DNA of 56,448 nt from an uncultured Fusobacterium sp. (lineage in GTDB: Bacteria; Fusobacteriota; Fusobacteriia; Fusobacteriales; Fusobacteriaceae), in contig UQJY01000009.1 of NCBI GenBank assembly GCA_900541465.1, positions 1 to 56,448 of the forward strand, given 5' to 3'. Position numbers and translations under genes: made by a program. A model generated the notes under the pieces. That model was not told the origin of the DNA. It saw nothing but the letters and a program-made list of their open reading frames with translations, and did no database searches. Below, piece by piece: positions 50,010 to 56,448 of the stretch (the first letter of the stretch is position 1; each line of letters opens with the position of its first letter).

Positions 50010-51602
50010 ATGGAAAATACGTTATTAGAAATAAAAAACCTATCAAAATCTTTCGGGGAAAATACAGTTTTGAAAGATATAAACCTTGAGATAAAAGAAG
50101 GTGAAGTGATAGGACTTGTAGGAGAAAATGGTGCTGGAAAATCTACTCTTATGAAGATTATTTTCGGAATGCCTGTTATTAAAGAAACAGGAGGGTATAA
50201 TGGAGAAGTTAAAGTAAATGGTGAAGTTGTAAACTTTAACAGCCCTTTTGATGCTTTGGCAGCTGGAATAGGAATGGTTCACCAAGAGTTTTCACTTATT
50301 CCTGGATTTAAAGCCAGCGAAAATATAGTTCTTAACAGAGAGACTACTAAAAACAGTCTTTTAGAACTTTTATTTGGAGAAAGAATAAGAGTAATTGACG
50401 GAAAAACTATAAAAGAAAGAGCAAAAGATGCTATAGGTCATCTGGGAGTAACTATTAATGAAGAACAGTATGTTGAACAGATGCCGGTTGCTCATATGCA
50501 GTTTACTGAAATAGCAAGGGAAATAGAAAGAGAGCACACAAAACTTCTTGTGCTTGACGAGCCTACAGCTGTTCTTACAGAAAGTGAAGCAGAAGTTCTT
50601 GTTCAGACAATAAAAAGACTTTCAGCAAAAGGAATTGCAGTAATATTCATAACTCACAGACTTGATGAAATAATAGCAGCCTGTGATAAGGTTGTTGTTT
50701 TAAGAGACGGAGTAATGATAAATGCTGTTCCTACTACAGAGACAAATGTAGATGAAATTACACAATGGATGATAGGAAGAAAAATAGAAAATACAGATGA
50801 AAAAGAATTGAAAGATATTTCAGGAGACGATAAAGATATTATTCTTGATATAAAAAATCTTTCAGTAGATATGCCGGGAGAAGCAGTAAAAAATCTTAAT
50901 TTAAAAGTAAGAAGAGGGGAAATCCTGGGACTTGGAGGAATGGCAGGACAGGGTAAGATAGGAGTTGCAAATGGAGTTATGGGGCTTTATCTTACAACAG
51001 GTGAAGTTTTATTTAACGGTGAGCCTATAAAAATAAATGAACCTGCAGATCCTTTGAAGAAAGGATTATTTTTCATGTCTGAAGACAGAAAAGGTGTGGG
51101 ACTTCTTCTTGATAAATCAATAGAAATGAATATAGCTTATCCGGCAATTCAAATAAAAGAGCAGTTTTTAAAATCTTTTGCAGGATTTATAAAATATCAG
51201 GATAATGAAGCTATAAAAGAAAATGCTAAAAAATATATAAAAAGTCTTGAAATAAGATGTATGGGAGAAGAGCAGAAAGTACAGGAGCTTAGCGGAGGAA
51301 ATCAGCAGAAAGTATGCCTTGCTAAAGCTTTTACAATGGAGCCTGAACTTCTTTTCGTATCAGAACCTACAAGGGGAATTGACGTAGGAGCTAAAAAACT
51401 TGTTCTTGATTTCTTGAAACAATACAATCAGGAAAAAGGTGTAACAATAGTTATAACTTCATCTGAAGTGGAAGAACTTAGATCTGTTTGTGACAGAATA
51501 GCTATAATAAATGAAGGAAAAGTAGCTGGAATACTTCCTCCTCAAGCAGATATAATTGAGTTTGGTAAATATATGGTAGGAGTAGGAGGGAAAAATGACT
51601 AG
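50010..51602 (+). CDS. Double ABC ATPase, sugar/nucleoside-type (RbsA/MglA-like)
   Basis: 530 residues with two ATPase domains. First: Walker A GENGAGKST, HQEFSLIPG Q loop, and Walker B LLVLDEPTAVLT; signature-like MPVAHMQFTEIAREI. Second: degenerate Walker A GMAGQGKIG with Ile in place of Ser/Thr, signature LSGGNQQK, FVSEPTRGIDVGA. This pattern of an active first and partly degenerate second domain is normal in RbsA-type ATPases. Start ATG 50010 with AAGGTGGGA. It overlaps the permease by 8 bases. Confidence 0.92.
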   Translation: MENTLLEIKNLSKSFGENTVLKDINLEIKEGEVIGLVGENGAGKSTLMKIIFGMPVIKETGGYNGEVKVNGEVVNFNSPFDALAAGIGMVHQEFSLIPGFKASENIVLNRETTKNSLLELLFGERIRVIDGKTIKERAKDAIGHLGVTINEEQYVEQMPVAHMQFTEIAREIEREHTKLLVLDEPTAVLTESEAEVLVQTIKRLSAKGIAVIFITHRLDEIIAACDKVVVLRDGVMINAVPTTETNVDEITQWMIGRKIENTDEKELKDISGDDKDIILDIKNLSVDMPGEAVKNLNLKVRRGEILGLGGMAGQGKIGVANGVMGLYLTTGEVLFNGEPIKINEPADPLKKGLFFMSEDRKGVGLLLDKSIEMNIAYPAIQIKEQFLKSFAGFIKYQDNEAIKENAKKYIKSLEIRCMGEEQKVQELSGGNQQKVCLAKAFTMEPELLFVSEPTRGIDVGAKKLVLDFLKQYNQEKGVTIVITSSEVEELRSVCDRIAIINEGKVAGILPPQADIIEFGKYMVGVGGKND

Positions 51603-52611
51603 TCTAAATAAAACGATACAAAAAATGGGTTGGCCAAGAATTATAATAGGGCTTTTCCTTTTACTTATGTATATATCTTGTCCATTTATAGGTCTTAACC
51701 TTAAGGCTGCTATAAGTGATACAATTATAAGATTCGGAATGAATGTAGTTCTTGTTCTTTCTCTTGTTCCGATGATACAGGCAGGAACAGGACTTAACTT
51801 CGGTATGCCTCTTGGTGTTGAAGCAGGTCTTTTAGGAGCTGTAATCAGTATTGAGCTTGGGCTTACAGGAATAGTTGGATTTTTTGGAGCTATTTTAATA
51901 TCAATTCCTTTTGCGGTTATTTTCGGGTGGCTTTACGGAGCTATTCTTAATAAAGTAAAAGGAGGAGAGATGATGATTGCAACATATATAGGATTCTCAT
52001 CAGTTGCAATTATGTGTATAATGTGGCTTATACTTCCTTTCAAAAGTCAGGATATGATTTGGGCTTATGGTGGAGAAGGACTTCGTACAACAATCAGTGT
52101 TGAAAATTACTGGCACAAAATTTTAGAAATAGGAAACACAGGGCTTCCTTTTGGAGAAATAGTTATGTTTGCAGTTTTAGGATTTGCAATCTGGCTTTTC
52201 TTTAGAACAAAAGGTGGGCTTGCAATGAAAGCTGTTGGTACAAATGAAAAATTTGCCAGAGCAACAGGAATAAATATTGACAGAGAAAGAATAAAATCTG
52301 TAGTTTTATCAAGTGTTCTTGCAGCTATTGGAATTATAATTTATCAACAGAGCTTCGGATTTATTCAATTATATTTAGCACCTTTCTATATGGCATTCCC
52401 TGCTATTGCAGCAATACTTATTGGAGGAGCTTCAGTTAATAAAGCTACTATTATAAATGTAATCATAGGAACATTTCTTTTCCAAGGAATACTTACAATG
52501 ACTCCAAGTGTTGTAAACGGAATAATAAAAACAGATATGTCAGAAACAATAAGAATTATCGTATCAAATGGAATGATACTTTATGCTCTTACAAGAAAGG
52601 GGGAACTATAA
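51595..52611 (+). CDS. ABC transporter permease 1 (BPD_transp_2 family)
   Basis: 338 residues, about eight to ten membrane helices. Family motifs: GTGLNFGMPLGVEAG near 60-75, FFRTKGGLAMKAVGTNEKFARATGI docking loop near 203-227, and AAILIGGASVNKATI. Resembles RbsC/BmpC-like permeases. Pairs with permease 2 to form a heterodimeric channel. Confidence 0.9.
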   Translation: MTSLNKTIQKMGWPRIIIGLFLLLMYISCPFIGLNLKAAISDTIIRFGMNVVLVLSLVPMIQAGTGLNFGMPLGVEAGLLGAVISIELGLTGIVGFFGAILISIPFAVIFGWLYGAILNKVKGGEMMIATYIGFSSVAIMCIMWLILPFKSQDMIWAYGGEGLRTTISVENYWHKILEIGNTGLPFGEIVMFAVLGFAIWLFFRTKGGLAMKAVGTNEKFARATGINIDRERIKSVVLSSVLAAIGIIIYQQSFGFIQLYLAPFYMAFPAIAAILIGGASVNKATIINVIIGTFLFQGILTMTPSVVNGIIKTDMSETIRIIVSNGMILYALTRKGEL

Positions 52612-52612
52612 A

Positions 52613-53725
52613 ATGAATAATAATTTAAAAAAGACATTAATAAATAATATAGTACCTATATTAATATTAATAATAATTGCTTTTTGTTTCCCATTATCAG
52701 GGCTTAGTGTAACATATACAATTCAGGAAATGATTCTTAGACTTTCAAGAAACCTTTTCCTTGTTCTTTCTCTGCTTATTCCTATTATTGCGGGAATGGG
52801 ACTTAACTTTGGTATAGTTCTTGGAGCTATGGCAGGTCAGATTGCACTTGTATTTATAACTGACTGGCAGGTTGTGGGAATGCAGGGAGTTCTTCTTGCA
52901 GCTATAATATCTGTACCTATTTCAATTCTTCTTGGAATAATGAGTGGTATGATATTAAACAGAGCTAAAGGAAGAGAGATGATAACATCTATGATTTTAG
53001 GATTTTTCATAAATGGTGTTTATCAGCTTGTTGTTCTTTACGGAATGGGAAAAGTAATTCCTATTACAAATAACAAACTTGTACTTTCAAGAGGATATGG
53101 AATAAGAAATGCTATTGACCTTAAAGATGTAAGAAAAGTTTTAGATTCTGTATTTTCTTTAAAAATTGGAGAAATTGAAATTCCTGTATTTGTTTTCTTA
53201 ATTGTTGCTGCACTTGCATGGTTTACTGTGTGGTTTAGAAAAACAAAACTTGGACAGGATATGAAAGCTATCGGTCAGGATATGGAAGTTTCAAAAACAG
53301 CGGGAATTGATGTTGAAAGAACAAGAATAATAGCTATAGTAATTTCAACAGTACTTGCCGGATTTGGTCAAATAATATACTTACAAAATATTGGAACAAT
53401 GAATACTTATAACAGCCATGAGCAGATTGGAATGTTCTCAATAGCAGCTCTTCTTGTTGGAGGAGCAAGTGCTTCAAGAGCAACAATACTTAATGCAATA
53501 AGCGGAATTTTCCTTTTCCATATGCTGTTTATAGTTTCACCAATGGCTGGTAAAGAACTTATGGGTTCTGCACAAATTGGGGAATATTTCAGAGTATTTG
53601 TTTCTTACGGTGTAATTGCTCTTACTCTTGTACTTCACCAATGGAGAAGAGAGAAAGAAAGAGAAGAGCTGAGAAAAAGACTTATGGAAGAAAGAGCAGC
53701 TCAAACACAGGATGGTGATGAATAA
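52613..53725 (+). CDS. ABC transporter permease 2 (BPD_transp_2 family)
   Basis: 370 residues from ATG 52613 (site AAAGGGGGAACT). Same fold as permease 1: GMGLNFGIVLGAMAGQIAL, docking loop TKLGQDMKAIGQDMEVSKTAGI, ALLVGGASASRATIL, and a charged C-terminal tail (RREKEREELRKRLMEERAA). Its stop TAA overlaps the next ATG by one base. Confidence 0.9.
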   Translation: MNNNLKKTLINNIVPILILIIIAFCFPLSGLSVTYTIQEMILRLSRNLFLVLSLLIPIIAGMGLNFGIVLGAMAGQIALVFITDWQVVGMQGVLLAAIISVPISILLGIMSGMILNRAKGREMITSMILGFFINGVYQLVVLYGMGKVIPITNNKLVLSRGYGIRNAIDLKDVRKVLDSVFSLKIGEIEIPVFVFLIVAALAWFTVWFRKTKLGQDMKAIGQDMEVSKTAGIDVERTRIIAIVISTVLAGFGQIIYLQNIGTMNTYNSHEQIGMFSIAALLVGGASASRATILNAISGIFLFHMLFIVSPMAGKELMGSAQIGEYFRVFVSYGVIALTLVLHQWRREKEREELRKRLMEERAAQTQDGDE

Positions 53726-54117
53726 TGAAAAGAATTTTAAGCTGGGCAGTGGTTGGAGCTGTTACAATAATAATCTCTGTACTTCTTTTTATAACAGGAA
53801 AACAACACAAAGTTATGCTGATAAATGGAGCAGACGGGGCAGAAGTTCCTGCAAGAGTGTCATATATAGTTGACGGAGAAAATGCTGATAAACCTAAAAG
53901 CATAAGAGCCAACAAAAAAGGTGTGGTTTATGTTAAAGGAATAAACCATGAGATAGTGATTAAATTTAAAGATACAGACGGAACAAATAAAGAGATTACT
54001 AAGAAATTTAAAACAAAAATATCTCAGGAAGAGACAATAGATTTTGCAGGAATGATTAATGGGACAGAAGACTGGATAACTTATAAAACTGCAGAGAAAG
54101 AGGCACCTGAAGAATAA
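53725..54117 (+). CDS. Small membrane-anchored companion protein of the ABC transporter
   Basis: 130 residues. One N-terminal membrane helix at about 4-24 (LSWAVVGAVTIIISVLLFIT), then an extracytoplasmic beta-rich domain (HKVMLINGADGAEVPARVSY, KGVVYVKGINHEIVIKFKDT). I recall similar small proteins beside DUF3798 transporters, but cannot name a function; it may dock the binding proteins. Translationally coupled to permease 2. Confidence 0.7.
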   Translation: MKRILSWAVVGAVTIIISVLLFITGKQHKVMLINGADGAEVPARVSYIVDGENADKPKSIRANKKGVVYVKGINHEIVIKFKDTDGTNKEITKKFKTKISQEETIDFAGMINGTEDWITYKTAEKEAPEE

Positions 54118-54124
54118 TAAAAAA

Positions 54125-54200
54125 TAAAAAGAGAGTGATTAAAAGAAAAGCTGAAATTATAAAATTGTTTTTCTTGAGACAGCTCTCTTTTTTTATTAGA
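54125..54200 (+). terminator. Terminator of the ABC transporter unit
   Basis: AAAAAGAGAG near 54125-54135 pairs with CTCTCTTTTTTT near 54183-54195 across a long A/T-rich loop. The stem is modest for such a loop but the T-run is good. Confidence 0.5.
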
Positions 54201-54506
54201 AAAATTATATAAAAATTTTTAAAAATGGTAAAAAAATAATCTGTAAAAAATTGAGCAGATGACAGAAAATGTTATTTTACAATATTTTAACATAAATGAT
54301 AAAAAATTAAACATTAAAGATTAAAATAGAATAAAATTAATGGAATATATATAAAATATATTTTCAAAATAATAAATTTTAGATTATAATTAAAATATAA
54401 TAATGTGGTGAAAAATTTTTTTATTATAAAATTATTTAAAAATGATAAAAATTAATCAGATGTCGGTAAAAAAATAATCATAAATATTAAAAAAATAAGT
54501 ATGGGC

Positions 54507-54535
54507 TTGACTTAATCCCTCAGTAAAAGTATAAC
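54507..54535 (+). promoter_or_regulatory. Promoter of the crotonase/HBD genes
   Basis: TTGACT (54507-54512), 17-base spacer, TATAAC (54530-54535). The leader is about 95 bases and ends in a perfect AAAGGAGG site. Confidence 0.65.
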
Positions 54536-54636
54536 TATATTATGAACAGATAAAAAATCTTTTAAAATAAATTTAACTATGAAAGGCAGAACTAGAAATC
54601 AAGCAGCTTTTTCGTAGTATCTCAAAGGAGGTTATT

Positions 54637-55413
54637 ATGGATTTTATAACATATGAGCAAGAAGGATTTGTAGGAGTAATTACTATAAACAGACCAAAAG
54701 CTCTTAATGCTCTTAACAGCGGAGTTCTTGATGAATTAAATGCTTGTTTAGATGCAATTGATTTAGAAACAACTAGAGCATTAGTTCTTACTGGTGCTGG
54801 AGAAAAATCATTTGTTGCAGGAGCAGATATTGCAGAAATGAGTACATTAACTAAAGCAGAAGGAGAAGCTTTTGGTAAAAAAGGAAACGACGTTTTCAGA
54901 AAATTAGAAACTTTCCCTATTCCTGTTATAGCTGCAGTAAACGGATTCGCTCTTGGTGGCGGATGCGAAATAGCTATGAGCTGCGACATCAGAATTTGTT
55001 CTGACAATGCTTTATTCGGACAGCCAGAAGTTGGTTTAGGAATAACTCCAGGATTCGGAGGAACTCAAAGACTTGCTAGACTTATAGGAGCAGGAAAAGC
55101 TAAAGAAATGATTTATGCCTGCACTAACGTAAAAGCTGAAGAAGCTAAAGCTTTAGGACTTGTAAATGCAGTTTACACTCAAGAAGAATTACTTCCAGCA
55201 GCTAAAAAATTAGCAGGAAAAATTGCTAAAAATGCACCTATCGCAGTAAGAGCTTGTAAAAAAGCAATAAACGACGGACTAGATGCTCCAATGGACGAAG
55301 CAATAGTTATCGAAGAAAAACTATTTGGAAGTTGTTTTGAAACAGAAGACCAAAGAGAAGGAATGGGAGCTTTCTTAGAAAAAAGAAAAGTTGAAGGATT
55401 CAAAAACAGATAA
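54637..55413 (+). CDS. crt: 3-hydroxybutyryl-CoA dehydratase (crotonase)
   Basis: 258 residues, enoyl-CoA hydratase family. Oxyanion-hole segments: VAGADIAEM near 60-68 and GFALGGGCEIAMSCD near 103-117; catalytic-type E111 and E131 (GQPEVGLG). Dehydrates 3-hydroxybutyryl-CoA to crotonyl-CoA in the butyrate pathway; the HBD gene downstream makes its substrate. RBS AAAGGAGG; codons are of highly expressed type. Confidence 0.92.
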   Translation: MDFITYEQEGFVGVITINRPKALNALNSGVLDELNACLDAIDLETTRALVLTGAGEKSFVAGADIAEMSTLTKAEGEAFGKKGNDVFRKLETFPIPVIAAVNGFALGGGCEIAMSCDIRICSDNALFGQPEVGLGITPGFGGTQRLARLIGAGKAKEMIYACTNVKAEEAKALGLVNAVYTQEELLPAAKKLAGKIAKNAPIAVRACKKAINDGLDAPMDEAIVIEEKLFGSCFETEDQREGMGAFLEKRKVEGFKNR

Positions 55414-55490
55414 TAAATTTTTTAATTGAAAAATATAAAATAAAAAAATTCAAAATATTGAATGATTAAAAAAATTCAGGAGGAATGAAA

Positions 55491-56330
55491 ATGAAAGTAG
55501 GTATAATCGGAGCAGGAACTATGGGATCAGGAATTGCACAAGCATTCGCACAAACAGCTGGATACGAAGTTTGTTTATGTGACATCAATGAGCAATTTGC
55601 TGCTAACGGAAAAGCTAAAATAGCTAAAGGATTTGAAAAAAGAATAGCTAAAGGAAAAATGGAACAAGCTGCTGCTGATGAAATATTAGCAAAAATCACA
55701 ACTGGAACTAAAGAAATCTGCGGAGACTGTGATTTAATAGTTGAAGCTGCTATAGAAAATATGGAAATCAAAAAACAAACATTCAAAGAATTACAAGAAA
55801 TTTGTAAACCTGAAGCAATGTTTGCTACTAACACTTCATCTCTTTCAATAACTGAAATCGGTGCAGGACTTGACAGACCAGTTATCGGAATGCACTTCTT
55901 CAACCCAGCTCCAGTTATGAAACTTGTAGAAGTTATTGCAGGACTTAACACTCCAGCTGAAATGGTTGAAAAAATAAAAGCTATATCTGAAGAAATAGGA
56001 AAAGTTCCTGTTCAAGTAGAAGAAGCTGCTGGATTCGTTGTAAACAGAATCTTAATCCCTATGATAAACGAAGCTGTTGGAATTTATGCTGACGGTGTTG
56101 CATCTGTTGAAGGAATCGACGCTGCAATGAAACTTGGAGCAAACCATCCAATGGGACCTTTAGCATTAGGAGACTTAATAGGATTAGACGTTTGTCTTGC
56201 TATTATGGAAGTTCTATATGCTGAAATGGGAGACAGCAAATACAGACCTCATCCATTATTAAGAAAAATGGTTAGAGGTAAAAAATTAGGAATGAAAACT
56301 GGTAAAGGATTCTACGATTATACAAAATAA
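55491..56330 (+). CDS. hbd: 3-hydroxybutyryl-CoA dehydrogenase
   Basis: 279 residues. NAD(P)-binding [16 protein letters not shown] at the N-terminus, [11 protein letters not shown], catalytic [21 protein letters not shown], and the C-terminal [16 protein letters not shown] helix domain. Reduces acetoacetyl-CoA to 3-hydroxybutyryl-CoA. I start at ATG 55491, six bases from AGGAGG; the ATG at 55485 touches the ribosome site. Likely co-transcribed with crt, 77 bases upstream. Confidence 0.94.
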   Translation: MKVGIIGAGTMGSGIAQAFAQTAGYEVCLCDINEQFAANGKAKIAKGFEKRIAKGKMEQAAADEILAKITTGTKEICGDCDLIVEAAIENMEIKKQTFKELQEICKPEAMFATNTSSLSITEIGAGLDRPVIGMHFFNPAPVMKLVEVIAGLNTPAEMVEKIKAISEEIGKVPVQVEEAAGFVVNRILIPMINEAVGIYADGVASVEGIDAAMKLGANHPMGPLALGDLIGLDVCLAIMEVLYAEMGDSKYRPHPLLRKMVRGKKLGMKTGKGFYDYTK

Positions 56331-56393
56331 TAATGTAGAAATGCTTTATAGAGCAGTATAGACATAAAAAACTAATAACCAACTTGAAAAAAT

Positions 56394-56448
56394 GGGGCTG
56401 TTGCAAATTGATGATTTTCAATCATTAATTTGCTCAGCTCTTTTTCTT
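56394..56448 (+). terminator. Terminator after hbd
   Basis: Long hairpin: GGGCTG then GCAAATTGATGATT pair with AATCATTAATTTGC then CAGCTC (G-U pairs), ending in TTTTTCTT at the window edge. Confidence 0.8.

Larger units (their letters stand above)
54118..54636. other. AT-rich gap between transporter and crotonase genes
   Basis: 519 bases without a gene. A terminator lies at the left and a promoter at 54507-54535. The centre (54200-54490) is nearly pure A/T with no clear structure; two similar phrases (AAAAATGGTAAAAAAATAATC near 54221 and CGGTAAAAAAATAATC near 54464) recur. The leader from about 54542 to the ATG shows no recognised riboswitch. Confidence 0.5.

Overview
The window looks like chromosomal DNA of a Fusobacterium-type organism. 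Supporting features are very AT-rich, codon-biased DNA, the rpmH-rnpA-yidD-yidC-jag-mnmE-mnmG block, a heptose kinase that implies a Gram-negative envelope, butyrate-type acyl-CoA enzymes, and strong AGGAGG ribosome sites with frequent TTG starts. The species cannot be resolved from the sequence alone. No rRNA, tRNA, CRISPR array or insertion sequence was recognised.

Replication region (1-11.2 kb). A large plasmid-type replication initiator (413-2272, minus) diverges from rpmH (3184, plus) across a 0.9 kb, extremely AT-rich, gene-free interval. That interval carries a repeated 19-bp motif (consensus ATGTATATGCTCAATAATA): five clear copies and one degenerate copy. One copy sits between the initiator gene's promoter and its start codon. 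Three more copies lie outside it, before mnmG, after mnmG, and in frame inside the yqeC-mocA gene. I read this as an iteron-type replication origin with outlying sites; no good DnaA boxes were seen in the interval. It is the most unusual thing in the window.

Region by region: (a) 3.2-8.8 kb, ribosome/RNase P/membrane insertase/tRNA-modification housekeeping block. (b) 8.9-9.2 kb, HU on the minus strand. (c) 9.4-10.2 kb, phosphate-binding PstS, with its partners pstC-pstA-pstB-phoU-phoB-phoR 28 kb away (38.0-43.6 kb). Both promoters carry four 7-bp Pho-box repeats with identical geometry. (d) 10.4-18.2 kb, a molybdenum-cofactor operon with the YqeC/MocA/YqeB/XdhC proteins typical of selenium-dependent molybdenum hydroxylase maturation, plus ModA and ModB but no ModC. 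(e) 18.3-19.75 kb, three unknown membrane-protein genes on the minus strand, two of them paralogues. (f) 19.8-23.0 kb, a XRE-cupin regulator diverging from a PTS IIC-like membrane protein and an iron-sulfur L-serine dehydratase, followed by a sensor protein without an output domain. (g) 24.2-33.3 kb, a compact type II secretion/type IV pilus-like operon with a methylase-less prepilin peptidase and a secretin carrying an extra beta-sandwich domain. (h) 33.4-37.8 kb, heptose kinase, ispF, an effector-binding protein, and a two-component system with a His-rich Spy-like periplasmic protein. (i) 43.9-47.0 kb, an acyl-CoA dehydrogenase/EtfA/rubredoxin fusion next to a flavodiiron protein, suggesting acyl-CoA-driven oxygen or NO reduction. 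(j) 47.3-54.1 kb, two near-duplicate binding proteins and a sugar/nucleoside-type ABC transporter. (k) 54.6-56.3 kb, crotonase and 3-hydroxybutyryl-CoA dehydrogenase of the butyrate pathway.

From rpmH to the right edge almost every gene is on the plus strand, while the initiator and the probable gene at the left edge are on the minus strand. That is the arrangement expected around an origin.
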